Assembly: GCF_003387475.1 (NCBI RefSeq)
Contig: NZ_QUNO01000041.1
Location: 1 to 34,265 of the forward strand
From: Kutzneria buriramensis
GTDB lineage: Bacteria > Actinomycetota > Actinomycetes > Mycobacteriales > Pseudonocardiaceae
Direction of reading: 5' to 3'
Length of the DNA: 34,265 bases
Part shown: piece after piece, positions 10,859-19,051 of the stretch
Layout of the letters: every line of letters starts with the position of its first letter
Position numbering within the stretch: the first letter of the stretch is position 1
Translations under genes and position numbers: made by a program
Notes under the pieces: model-generated
What the model was told of the DNA's origin: nothing
The model's database searches: none
What the model saw: only the letters and a program-made list of their open reading frames with translations

Positions 10859-10868
10859 TCCCACCGGC

Positions 10869-10942
10869 TTCGGTTACACCGAAACGGCCCTGGCCGCAGC
10901 GGTGTCGGTCGAGTGCACGAACGTCAAGATTCTGAGCGTTCG
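10869..10942. promoter_or_regulatory. Two inverted repeats between hydroxylase and MarR genes
   Basis: TTCGGT-tac-ACCGAA (10869-10883) and CGAACG-N13-CGTTCG (10918-10942). The second lies 17 bases before the MarR start and is well placed for autoregulation; the first is just after the hydroxylase stop. Neither is followed by a T-run. Confidence 0.35.
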
Positions 10943-10958
10943 CGATTACGATGGGGCG

Positions 10959-11471
10959 ATGGCGAAGCGCACGGTGCGGCAGGACTATGTGGATCAGATG
11001 ATCGAGGTCATCGCCGATCGACACGAACCGCACGTCACCCAGGCAAAAGCGCTGGCCTACCGAGTACGCAGGCTGGCCCACCGGCTGGAGACCGAGATCA
11101 AGCGTGAGCTCGCGCCGCACGGCATCAAGCTGTGGGAGCTGGAGCTGCTCGCCTGCCTGATCCGCACCGAACCAAAACACCGGCTGTCGGCGGGAGCGCT
11201 GATGACGCAACTGCAACTGACCTCGGGCGCGGTGACCAACCGGGTGGCCCGGCTGGAGCGCAACGGATGGGTCAGCCGGGACGTCGACCCGGACGACCGG
11301 CGATCGGTGCTGGTCGAGCTGACCCCGGCCGGGGAGCGGCGTGCATTGGAAGTGTTCGGCGTCAAGACCGACTCCGAGTGCGAGCTGCTGTCCGCCTTGT
11401 CCCCTGCCGCCCAGCGCCGGCTCAATGACGATCTCCGTACCGCGCTGGTCGCGCTGGATGGCTCCGGCTGA
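10959..11471 (+). CDS. MarR-family transcriptional regulator
   Basis: A 170-aa winged-helix regulator. After a basic N-terminal helix, the central part shows the MarR pattern: IKLWELELLACLIRTEP, then LSAGALMTQLQLTSGAVTNR as recognition helix, VARLERNGWVSRDVDPDDR leading into the wing, and SVLVELTPAGERRALEVF. The C-terminal helix would complete the dimer interface. MarR proteins usually repress neighbouring genes and release DNA on binding phenolic or antibiotic ligands. The adjacent FAD hydroxylase is the natural target. The ATG at 10959 (MAKRTVRQDYV) is preferred; an upstream GTG at 10902 would add 19 residues unlike the family. Confidence 0.9.
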   Translation: MAKRTVRQDYVDQMIEVIADRHEPHVTQAKALAYRVRRLAHRLETEIKRELAPHGIKLWELELLACLIRTEPKHRLSAGALMTQLQLTSGAVTNRVARLERNGWVSRDVDPDDRRSVLVELTPAGERRALEVFGVKTDSECELLSALSPAAQRRLNDDLRTALVALDGSG

Positions 11472-11539
11472 CCGGGCGTTGGCGGTGACGACGGGCACAC
11501 TATCGCCATGAGCAGCGACAACGCCCGGCTGAAGGAGTT

Positions 11540-11830
11540 GCTCTCGACGTGCTGACCGTGCCACCAGGTCCGGAAGTCCGCGTCCCGAGTGGACAGTTCA
11601 CGCACCAGCCCGGCCAGTGACCGCCTTACGAGCGACGTCCTCCCAGTCCGGATAGAGCACGCGCATCGCCGGATCGGTGAACACCATCCGCACATAGTTG
11701 CGCTGATGCTCCGGGATCCGGGCAAAGTCGGTGATCAGAGCGGCGGCCAGGCCGTTCCAGTCATGGAGCTCGGACGCGACCGACTCCGGCGTACCAGTGG
11801 CTCGAACCACGTCTGCACGTCGGAGTCAGT
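11540..11830 (-). pseudogene. MmyB-like transcriptional regulator, C-terminal remnant
   Basis: Minus-strand frames give DVQTWFEP, then WNGLAAALITDFARIPEHQR, NYVRMVFTDPAMRVLYPDWE, and after a frame change GLVRELSTRDADFRTWWHGQ. This is the ligand-binding half of actinobacterial XRE-family regulators (MmyB-like domain; the WN..A.AL, LR..F.DP..R..Y.DWE and DP.F..WW motifs). The N-terminal HTH is missing, at least one frameshift is present, and the end beyond WWHGQHV is lost. Confidence 0.7.
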
Positions 11831-11945
11831 CGGTGCCTGTTTCCGTCCGTAGCCGAAATTTAGCCCAGGTCCTTCGGCACCTGACGAATGCCGACAATGC
11901 GCCCGCCCGGTGTCGCGGCCGCGGTACCTGGCGCACAACCGAGGA

Positions 11946-13361
11946 TCAGCCGGAGATCCGCGGCGCCGGCCGGCGCGCGCGCACTGTTCGCCAGCCGAGC
12001 CAGAGCACGAGGCAGATCACCGGGATCGAGCAAACGGCGATCATGCTGGATCCGCCGGAGAAGGCCATCATCACCAGCACGAGAGCCAGGAAGCCGAGTG
12101 TCAGCCAGTTGGTCACCGGCGCGCCGGGCATTCGGTACGAAGGCCGCTCGATCAGGCCGGCCAGGGCCGCGCGGCGCAACCCCATCTGGGAGATCACGAG
12201 CATGGCCCAGGTCGTGAGCGTGCCGAGCGAGGCGATCTCGGTGGCCACGTCGAAGGCGTCCTGCGGCACGACGTAGTTGAGCACCACGCCAAGCAAGTAG
12301 ACCACACCAGTGACGGCGATCGCGCCGAACGGCACCTTGCGCTTGCTCATCCGACCCGCGAACGCCGGCGCCTCTCCCTTGTCCGCCAGCGCCCGCAACA
12401 TACGCCCGGTGGAGTACAGGCCGGAGTTCGCCGACGAAAGCGCCGCCGTCAGCACGATGAGGTTCATGACGTCACCGGCGGCGGGCACGCCCAACTGGGA
12501 GAACACGGTCACGAACGGGCTCTCTCCCTTGGAGTACGCCGACCACGGCAGCAGCATCGCCAGCAGCAGCACGGATCCGACGTAGAAGACGCCGATCCGC
12601 CACAACACGCTGTTGACCGCCTTGGGGATCATCGTCCGTGCGCTCTTCGCCTCGCCGGCGGCGACACCGACCAGTTCGATACCCGCGTAGGCGAAGATGA
12701 CGGCCTGGAAGGTCATCAGGGTCAAGCCGATGCCAGTGGGGAAGAACCCACCGTGGTCCACCAGATTGCCCACACTCGCCTGGTTGCCTCCGGAGCCCAG
12801 GTGTACGCCGTTGACCACCAGTGCGACCCCGACCACCAGGAACGCCACGATCGCGGTCACCTTGACAACGGAGAACCAGAACTCCAGCTCACCGAACAGC
12901 TTCACCGACAGCAGGTTGACCGACGTCAGTAACGCCAGCGCGGCAAGCGCGGTGCACCAGGTCGGCAACTGCGGCAACCACTTGTGCATGTAGTAGCCGA
13001 CCGCCGTGATCTCGGCGATGCCGGCGCCCGCCCAGTTGAGCCAGTACATCCACCCGGTCACGAAGCCGGCCCACGGACCGATGAACTCCCGCGCGTAGGC
13101 AACGAAGCTCGACGAGGTCGGCCGGTACAGCACAAGCTCCGCCAATGCCCGCATGACGAAGAAGCCGGCGATGCCGCAGACCGCGTAGGACAGCACGAGC
13201 GAAGGTCCGGCACTGGCCAGCCGGCCGCCGGCGCCCAGGAACAACCCGACGCCGATCGCCCCGCCGATGGCGATCATCCTGACCTGGCGGTTACCCAACG
13301 ATTTATGATACCCGTCCGAGGTTTCCTCGTTTTCCGCGGCGGCATCAAGCGAAGTGCTCAT
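11946..13361 (-). CDS. Amino-acid permease of the APC superfamily (AnsP/GabP-like)
   Basis: A 471-aa proton-coupled amino-acid importer with about twelve transmembrane segments. The N-terminus GYHKSLGNRQVRMIAIGGAI followed by GVGLFLGAGGRL is the signature of the asparagine/GABA/proline permease group. ALAELVLYRPTSSSFVAYAR corresponds to the conserved region after the third helix. FAYAGIELVGVAAGEAKSAR and SSANSGLYSTGRMLRALADKG are further hallmarks. L-asparagine or a related neutral amino acid is the likeliest substrate by similarity to AnsP, not proven. GAAGGAG sits at good distance before the ATG at 13361. The C-terminus RTVRARRPAPRISG is cytoplasmic. Neighbours give no functional clue. Confidence 0.93.
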   Translation of the reverse strand: MSTSLDAAAENEETSDGYHKSLGNRQVRMIAIGGAIGVGLFLGAGGRLASAGPSLVLSYAVCGIAGFFVMRALAELVLYRPTSSSFVAYAREFIGPWAGFVTGWMYWLNWAGAGIAEITAVGYYMHKWLPQLPTWCTALAALALLTSVNLLSVKLFGELEFWFSVVKVTAIVAFLVVGVALVVNGVHLGSGGNQASVGNLVDHGGFFPTGIGLTLMTFQAVIFAYAGIELVGVAAGEAKSARTMIPKAVNSVLWRIGVFYVGSVLLLAMLLPWSAYSKGESPFVTVFSQLGVPAAGDVMNLIVLTAALSSANSGLYSTGRMLRALADKGEAPAFAGRMSKRKVPFGAIAVTGVVYLLGVVLNYVVPQDAFDVATEIASLGTLTTWAMLVISQMGLRRAALAGLIERPSYRMPGAPVTNWLTLGFLALVLVMMAFSGGSSMIAVCSIPVICLVLWLGWRTVRARRPAPRISG

Positions 13362-13800
13362 CCGGCTGCTCCTTCACTGGTCTTTGACTTTGCGGGGACT
13401 GTAGAAGCGGCGACCGCGGCGACCGAAGCCACTTGAGCAAGGCTTGACCCGCGACCCTGCCAACCGACTGAGCGTGACATTATTCGGCAAAGGACGGTTT
13501 TGGCCAACGATTCGTCGGTGCAGGCTCGAATTTCTGCGAGAATCGAAGGCACTGGTGGTGCGGCGTTCATGCCCGCCCCGCAGAACGAGGAAGAAGTCCC
13601 GACACTCTTCGCATGTGTCGGCATGTCGGTGTTCCAAGATCGTGCCGGTGCGAGAGGGCACACGTGCCGCTCAATCCGACGCCGGCGCCCCTTCGAAGGG
13701 ACTCAGGCGGTTTGCAGTCCAGTGACAAGATGAACGGCGTCAGATCCCGGGCGTTCGTTCGTCTCCCCGCAGCACGGATCGAGGGGGAGGAAGAGCGGTG
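13362..13800. other. No confident gene upstream of the permease
   Basis: Holds the permease leader and about 350 bases with overlapping open frames on both strands, none with a domain I recognise. The plus-strand stretch from 13500 (SVQARISARIEGTGGAAFMP) is open but lacks support. Confidence 0.4.
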
Positions 13801-14330
13801 ATGGTGCGAAGACGGTCGTTGGTCGTTCGGGATGAAGCCCTCGCGGCCGTGGTCTCCGCCATCGAGGACATGGTGGACGCTGGCGGCCTGGCCGTCGTCC
13901 AGGGTGACGGCGACAGCAGGAAGACCTCATTCCTCAGCGACGTGGCGAGGACCTGGCGCAACGCGGCGTCAAGACGCGCCGCGCTGGCAGCCGAGTTCAC
14001 GCGGCTGTTTGCCTGTCTGCGCCGCGACTGGCCGGTCACGTGTTGATCGACGACGTGCACCTGCGCGGGCGCCCGATGGTGGCCGTGGCGGCGGTCCGCC
14101 TGGCGGCCGTGTCGTGATCGCTGCCTACAGCGAGGAACGAGCGGCCGTCGAACTGACGTCGTTCACCGCGGTGGCCGACCGTCGCGCGGGCTTGGCGCCG
14201 CTCTCCGATCAGGAGACGGAAGCGCTGGTCGCGCAATGGGCCGGGGATCCATGTGGACCAGAGCATGTCGCTGGCTGTGCGGGGGGTGGGATCGTTCGGA
14301 GCAATTCAGGCACCCTGCTCGCCAGCCTGG
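13801..14330 (+). pseudogene. LuxR-type (LAL) ATPase regulator, decayed N-terminal region
   Basis: The frame from 13801 gives LVVRDEALAAVVSAIEDMVD, LAVVQGDGDSRKTSFLSDVA and an early stop at 14046. The segment aligns with the start of large LuxR regulators, where a P-loop (GxxGxGKT/S) follows; here it reads GDGDSRKTS, so the glycine before Lys is replaced. In another frame a Walker-B-like LIDDVHLRGRP follows, and then VVIAAYSEERAAVEL and LAPLSDQETEALVAQW, matching the part after Walker B. Several frameshifts and truncation before the HTH make it non-functional. Confidence 0.55.
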
Positions 14331-14334
14331 ACGG

Positions 14335-14581
14335 ATGGCCCTGTTGGCGGCGCTGCGCTCCGGTCGCCTGCACTCCGCAGACCTGGACGTGATGGCGGAC
14401 GAACCCTGTGACGATCCGGCCGACCTGTTGTTCGCCGCCCAATCTCGTGTTGCTGCCGCATGTCGGCTCGGCCACCGAGGCCACCCGGGTCGCCATGGTC
14501 GACCTGGCCGCCCGTGACGTGATCGCGTGCTCAACGGTGGTTTCGCGCTGACCTCGTTGGCGCACCCCGCGAACGTCCGCA
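14335..14581 (+). pseudogene. D-isomer 2-hydroxyacid dehydrogenase, C-terminal remnant
   Basis: MALLAALRSGRLHSADLDVM then ADEPCDDPADLL, then after a frame change PNLVLLPHVGSATEATRVAM, VDLAARDV and (another change) VLNGGFALTSLAHP. These are the end of the NAD-binding domain of D-2-hydroxyacid dehydrogenases (glyoxylate/hydroxypyruvate reductase type), including the Glu of DEP and the catalytic His in LPHVGSAT. The first two-thirds are missing. The fossil begins directly where the LuxR-type ATPase fossil ends. Confidence 0.7.
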
Positions 14582-14666
14582 CATCGGAGAATGAGGGATC
14601 CTTTCCGTGACCTACGGGAAGCCCACTTCACGCTGGAAGCCGTACCGGCTGGGATCATTACGCTCG

Positions 14667-15122
14667 ATGGCGTCGAGGCACTTCAGGAGGCGTACTTTAG
14701 GAGGCGTGTTGTCTGCAGTAATCGGGAAGGTCGGCCGGCGGGCGGTGCTCGCGTCCGCACTGGCCGTGGCGGCGGTCGCCGGCACCATGGTGAGCGCGAT
14801 TCCGGCCGGCGCCGCGACCGCCAGCACCAGCCACAACCTCATGCTCATGGGCACGGGTGGGTTCGACTATGTCCAGATCGTGTCGCCGGGAGCGGACACT
14901 CCGAACGGGTGCGTCCAGGTGATCACAGGGAAGTGGGTCAGCGCGAACTTCCTGGTGACCGAGGGACAGGAGTACTCGTTCCAGGCGCTGCGGTTCGACG
15001 ATCCCAAAGCCGGGCCGCCCTGCGGCGGGGGCGGGACGTACCTCGGCCCCAGTGTCGACAGTCCGCTGACTATTTCGCACGTGAGCACCCAGAACTACTG
15101 GGAGACGATCAGGCTCGGCTGA
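14667..15122 (+). CDS. Secreted protein, up to 151 aa, unknown function
   Basis: An exported protein with twin arginine before a hydrophobic core (GRRAVLASALAVAAVAGTMV) and cleavage after IPAGAA. The mature part, about 103 residues beginning TASTSHNLMLMG, contains two cysteines (PNGCVQVI, GPPCGGGG) and beta-forming segments such as FDYVQIVSPGAD and NYWETIRLG. Start choice is uncertain: ATG 14667 gives an N-terminal extension, while TTG at 14709 lies four bases after a perfect AGGAGG (14699-14704) and gives a standard signal peptide. AGGAGGCGT occurs twice within 20 bases. A strong terminator follows 18 bases after the stop. Family not recognised. Confidence 0.75.
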   Translation: MASRHFRRRTLGGVLSAVIGKVGRRAVLASALAVAAVAGTMVSAIPAGAATASTSHNLMLMGTGGFDYVQIVSPGADTPNGCVQVITGKWVSANFLVTEGQEYSFQALRFDDPKAGPPCGGGGTYLGPSVDSPLTISHVSTQNYWETIRLG

Positions 15123-15139
15123 TCGTCTCCCAGTCGAAC

Positions 15140-15179
15140 AGCGACACTGGTGAGCGGCTCGGCACTCACCAGTGTCGCT
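15140..15179 (+). terminator. Rho-independent-type terminator
   Basis: Perfect 15-bp stem AGCGACACTGGTGAG / CTCACCAGTGTCGCT with a 10-base loop, 18 bases after the secreted-protein stop, followed by the T-rich TGTCTGTCTGTTGT. Confidence 0.85.
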
Positions 15180-15495
15180 TGTCTGTCTGTTGTGGACTGG
15201 CATGCGGCGGTGCTGGATTCGGCGTCTTCCACACGCGATGGCCGGCCCGGTTCGTAAGGTCGATGGGGGTTCGCGGACCGGCCTGGGGCTCCATCGCCTA
15301 CTCTGATCCCAGGATCGGCGTCCGGCGTGGACGGACGAACCCCGCATGACGGCGGGAATGTTCCGCCCGATGGCGAGAAGGCGCCCGGCGCGCTCGGGTA
15401 CCGACTGGTTCAGCGCAGTCCGCCCCCAATGCCCCTGAGAACTTCTCACAAAGTTGATCACAGAATAGCTGATCACCTGGGTTGTCGATCAGGAC
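15180..15495. other. No confident gene
   Basis: Intergenic stretch between the terminator and an IS5 remnant. Nothing recognised. GATCA recurs four times between 15454 and 15492, close to the IS5 start. Confidence 0.4.
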
Positions 15496-15960
15496 GTGAG
15501 AAAGCGTCAGCAGCCACCGTGGATCGTGCCCGACCAGTTGTGGCAGCATCGAGCCGCTGCCGCCGGTCGTCCAGCACGATCCCCGCCACCCCGGTCGTCC
15601 TCGACTGGATGACCGCAAAGTCCTGTGCGGCATGCTGTTCTGGAACGACGCCGGAGTCTGGCAGTGGCGGCACGAGTCGCTGCTGGCCGAGTTGCACGCC
15701 GCCGGCGAGCTGGACTGGCCCAAGACGGTGATCGACGGTTCCGACCTGCGGGCCATGAAGGGCGGCCCACGACCGGTTCGAGCCCGGTCGACCGTGCTCG
15801 AACTGGTTCCAAGCACCATCTGATCACTGAAGCGCACGGCATTCCCTGGTGGTCTCGCTGACCGGCGGCAACCGGCACGATGTCACCCAGTTGATGCGGT
15901 TGATCGAGAAGGTGCCGCCGGTCCGCGGGCGGCCATCCCGGCGAACGGACGAGCTGTATG
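15496..15960 (+). pseudogene. IS5-family transposase, internally deleted and frameshifted
   Basis: Pieces in order: QQPPWIVPDQLW (N-terminus), HPGRPRLDDRKVLCGMLFWN, DAGVWQWRHESLLAELHAAG, ELDWPKTVIDGSDLRAMKGG (first catalytic Asp in IDGS), SKHHLITEAHGIPW, VSLTGGNRHDVTQL (second Asp in the NRHD motif) and PPVRGRPSRRTDELYA. They read in three frames, and the block between GMLF and WNDAGVW (about 30 residues in intact relatives) is missing. Homology ends at DELYA, before the DRGYD motif and the C-terminal Glu, where sequence of the minus-strand secreted-protein gene begins. Confidence 0.8.
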
Positions 15961-16194
15961 CGACTGCCCTGGGGTGGCGGGGATCGACGGAGTTTTGATC
16001 CCCATGCCGCTGATCGGGAAGCAGTGGCTCCAGTTGCTGTCGCCCTCGGGGCCCGAACCCTGGTAGACGTAGAGGCTGTGCGCATCGACCGGCACGCCCA
16101 CCTGGACCACGGTGTCGGCGACGCCAACTCCGGCTCCGGTCACCAGTAGTGCCGCCACGCCGATCGTGACGGCCGCGGCCCGACTCGCCCGCAT
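15883..16194 (-). CDS. Secreted protein, 3' end probably replaced by IS5 sequence
   Basis: MRASRAAAVTIGVAALLVTG ending GVGVA before DTVVQVGV is a clean signal peptide. ATG 16194 is chosen because AAAGGAC lies eight bases upstream; an ATG nine codons earlier has no better site. The mature part reads VPVDAHSLYVYQGSGPEGD, SNWSHCFPISGMGIK and TPSIPATPGQS. From about 15960 the frame runs antisense through the IS5 transposase remnant, and the last 26 residues (ARPFAGMAARG onwards) are therefore probably not original. A single cysteine remains. Likely a truncated member of the window's small exported proteins; function unknown. Confidence 0.6.
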   Translation of the reverse strand: MRASRAAAVTIGVAALLVTGAGVGVADTVVQVGVPVDAHSLYVYQGSGPEGDSNWSHCFPISGMGIKTPSIPATPGQSHTARPFAGMAARGPAAPSRSTASTG

Positions 16195-16379
16195 TCGAGT
16201 GTCCTTTTTGCTTGAGAACATGAAATCGTCTTAGCAGTCCTGATGGCCAGCGAGGAGAACTCATGAACGATGAGGAAATCCCTCGCCAAACCGAACGATG
16301 CGCAGGATTGGCCCGATTCGACGGACAGGGGTGATGTCGCCCTCGTTTGACGGGCACGGGCGTCGAGAGAGATACGGTT

Positions 16380-17329
16380 CGACGACCTTGCCGAAGGAGA
16401 TCGTTCGTCGTGCGTGCTCTGGACCTGCTCGAGTCAGGCCGGCCAGTGCCTGACATGGCCGCGTCGTTGGGCATCGCGCAGCCATGCCTGTACCGCGAGA
16501 AACAACACGACCTGCCCAACCGGGGGATCACCTCGCAAAATCCCTGACGCTGCCGCATCGGAGGCCTTGGCCCAGGCACATGCGCGGATCACCGAGCTGG
16601 AGACGAGGTCGAGATCCTGCGTAAGGCCGCCACGGCGATCGAGCAGGTGGAGCCCCAAGAGCCCGAATCGCCCTCGTGGCCGAGTTGACCGTTGAGGGCG
16701 TCCCGCTCAACCAGGCCTGTCTGGCACTGGGTATGTCGCGTTCCGGCTTCTACGACGCCCGCACACGCCCGCCCTCGGCCCGCGTATTCGCCAGGTGTGG
16801 TTGACCGATCAGATCACGGCAGTGCACGAGGCATCGCGGCAGACTCACAGGGTTCCGCGGGTGCCCGCGGCGGTGACGGTGAGCGATCTGGTCAAGCGTG
16901 ACGTCCGCCGGGACGACCCGAACCAACTATGGGTCAGCGACATCACGGAACATCCCACCCGCGAAGGCAAGCTCTACCGCTGTGTGGTGCTGGACGCCTT
17001 CTCCCGCCGGGTGGTCGGCTGGGCCATTGATTCACGGCAACGAGCCGATCTGGCCACTGCCGCGCTCGGGATGGTCATCGACGCTCGTGGCGCCGCCGGT
17101 CGGATCCCCGAGGGGGCCATCCACGCGGATCACGGCACGCAGTTCACTTCGTGGACCTTCACCGAACGCTCGCCGCGCCGGGTTGCTGCCCTCGCTGGGC
17201 ACGGTCGGGGATCCGTATGACAACGTAGTGACAGAGGCGTTCTGGGCACGGCTGCGGACCGAGTTGCTGGATCGTCAACGCTGGCGGACCCGGGTCGAGC
17301 TCGCGAGCGCGATTTTCGAGTACATCGAG
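16380..17329 (+). pseudogene. IS3-family transposase OrfA/OrfB, decayed, left part
   Basis: OrfA region: RALDLLESGRPVPDMAASLG (helix-turn-helix), ASEALAQAHARITELET, then EVEILRKAATAIEQ in another frame. OrfB region: LVAELTVEGVPLNQACLALG, MSRSGFYDARTRPPSA, then NQLWVSDITEHPTREGKLYR (first catalytic Asp), RCVVLDAFSRRVVGWAID, AIHADHGTQFTSW (second Asp), and after a frameshift LLPSLGTVGDPYDNVVTEAF (the Glu of the DDE triad), ELLDRQRWRTRVELASAIFE and YIE. About 40 residues between RVP and AAVTVSDLVKR are missing compared with intact relatives. Multiple frameshifts and a stop after OrfA show it is dead. Confidence 0.88.
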
Positions 17330-17350
17330 ACATCTCACCAACCCAACTTG

Positions 17351-18599
17351 TCAAGGCGTGGTCGGTCGACCTTCGGTTGGACTCGGCGGTGGAAACGCCA
17401 ACGAGGGGTCATAGACCTGGCCGGTGGCCAGACAGTGGTGCAACTTGCCGAGCATCATGTTGAACAGCTTGCGCAGGGCGGCAGCGTGCCGGTCGCCGGC
17501 GTCGCGACGGGCTCGGTAGCGCACTGCCCAGTCCGAGTCATGCCGGACCGCCGCGAGCGCCCACACGTATCCGGTGGCAGCGATGCGGTCGTTCTTGGCT
17601 CGACGAGCGTGGACGAAGCTGGACTTGCCCGACGCCCGCGTTACCGGCGCCGCTCCCGCGAAGGCCTTCAGCCCCCGCGCATCGGCAAACCGAGTACGGT
17701 CATCGCCGATCTCAGCCAGCAGCCGCGCGCCGAGCGCGGTTCCCAAACCAGGAATGCTGGACACGACCTCGGCGTCCGGGTGGGCGCGGTACTCGAGATC
17801 GATCTGTTGTTCCAGCTCGGTCAGGACCTGACAGACCGCGTCGAGCTGCCGCACCAATCCCAGCAGTTGCAAGCCCATGGCCTGCTCAACCCGCTCGGCC
17901 TGACAGATCTGATCACCATGGAAAACCCTCTGGAGAAGCAGGGCCTCGGCGTCGATACCGCGTTGACGGCCAGCGCGCTTGAGTAACCCGGCCAACTGCT
18001 TGACCGATAGGGCGCGAGCGGCTCGTGGTGTGCAGGCCGCGGTCAGGATCATCCGGCACGCGGCCGATTCCAGGCGGTGCTTGCCCGCCGCGCTCGAACG
18101 CTACGAGCGCGGCCGGGAAGAACGCCTTGAGCAACGACCGGATCCGGTTGGTCAACGTGGTCTTGTCCCAGACCACGTCCTGCTGCGCGCGCGTCAGTAC
18201 CTGAAGCGCCTGGACTTCGACACTGTCGGCTGGCAACGGGCAGTGAGCATCGCGGTCGGTGCGCATGATGTTGGCCAACACCATGGCATCGAAAGCATCC
18301 GTCTTCCCCCGTGAGGAACGGTAACGATCCCGATACCGCGACACCGCCAACGGGTTGATCGCGAAAACCCGACGACCGGCAGCGCGTAGCCCGGCGACCA
18401 GAAGGCCCTTGCTGGTCTCGATCGCAACCGGCAACTCGCCGACGCTGGGGGCATGTTCGGCGAGGATCTCCAGCAGCCGAGCCAATCCCGCAGCGTCATT
18501 GCCGATCCGTTCAGCCGCGATGACCGCGCCGTGTTCATCCACGACCGCCACATCATGCCGGGCCTCCGCCCAGTCGATCCCGCATCCCGTTGCCGGCAC
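17351..18599 (-). pseudogene. IS110-family DEDD transposase with one frameshift
   Basis: Start GTG 18599 with GAGGAG upstream. N-terminal RuvC-like DEDD domain: CGIDWAEARHDVAVVD (D), ELPVAIETSKGLLVAGL (E), RGKTDAFDAMVLANIMRTDR (D, D). Then AQQDVVWDKTTLTNRIRSLL and a break at about 18095, where one extra G in GGCGGGCAAG shifts the frame. The second part continues with LTAACTPRAARALS, VSSIPGLGTALGARLLAEIG, and FADARGLKAFAGAAPVTRAS, which holds the Ser proposed as nucleophile in the Transposase_20 domain. It ends GRPTTP. All catalytic motifs are present, so a single indel (real or a sequencing error) is the only visible defect. Confidence 0.9.
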
Positions 18600-18626
18600 C
18601 CGCGTCTCCTCCTCGCTCGATCCGTA

Positions 18627-18863
18627 GCGGGGCACCGGCGCCCTAATGGACAGTGCTCTGGGCACGACATCTCACCAGCCGTCTCACCCCGCAACCGGCA
18701 GCGCCCGAACTCGTTCACGACTCGAGGTCCGCTGACGATGAGGGCTGGCGCCTGCCGGTCAGGACGCGGGCATTCTCGCTGCCTGGGCCGTCACCGGCGG
18801 TCGCGCCCCTCTCGATGACCCAAGTCCCGCTCGTCGGGTTCTACAGGCGTCCACGCCGGTGAC
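18627..18863 (-). ncRNA. Candidate IS110 bridge RNA (target and donor loops)
   Basis: Lies in the leader of the IS110 transposase, same strand. Target loop: stem GTCACCGGCG (18790-18799) / CGCCGGTGAC (18854-18863). Its loop holds CTCGATG (18811-18817), the reverse complement of CATCGAG left of the element, and GGGTTCTAC (18836-18844), identical to the flank at 18944-18952. Donor loop: stem GCGGGG (18627-18632) / CCCCGC (18687-18692). Its loop holds TAATGG (18644-18649), the reverse complement of the element's outer end CCATTA (18937-18942), and GACATCTCACCA (18666-18677), identical to 17329-17340 at the other end. The order (target loop first, then donor loop, then transposase) and CT core match the published IS621 scheme. 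Exact RNA ends are not determined. Confidence 0.8.
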
Positions 18864-18943
18864 GACACCAGTGGCAAGGCGCCACTCTCGATGCCCTGGC
18901 TCGGAGGCCATTGCTGGTATAGGCGTCCCGCGGTTGCCATTAA

Positions 18944-19051
18944 GGGTTCTACAACCGCCGTCGACGGCACTCCGCCCTGGACTGGTTGAGCCCGATAGAG
19001 TTCGAAACCAGCCACCCGTCGAGCCGGGTCTCCTCACCAGCGAGTCCGTGA
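18944..19051 (+). pseudogene. IS3-family transposase, C-terminal remainder
   Basis: FYNRRRRHSALDWLSPIEFE then TSHPSSRVSSPASP and stop at 19049-19051. This is the conserved end of IS3 OrfB, normally following EYIEG. It completes the copy interrupted at 17329. The rejoined sequence is one G short of the expected reading frame. The IS3 right-hand repeat overlaps the stop codon. Confidence 0.8.

Larger units (their letters stand above)
17330..18943 (-). mobile_element. IS110-family element inserted in the IS3 transposase
   Basis: Boundaries are set by the IS3 halves: ...FEYIE ends at 17329 and FYNRRRRHSAL resumes at 18947. The dinucleotide AG (CT on the transposase strand) occurs at both junctions (17328-17329 and 18943-18944), as expected for IS110 recombination without target duplication. 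Size about 1.61 kb: a transposase gene ending 21 bases from one end and a 344-base non-coding leader at the other, the arrangement of the IS110 group. Confidence 0.8.

Noticed and set aside
11910-12932. Plus-strand open frame of 340 codons, rich in His, Gln and Arg
   Set aside because: Antisense shadow of the amino-acid permease.
17328-18944. IS110 ends as classical inverted repeats with target duplication
   Set aside because: No inverted repeats or longer duplications are found. The AG/CT core at both junctions fits IS110 recombination instead.
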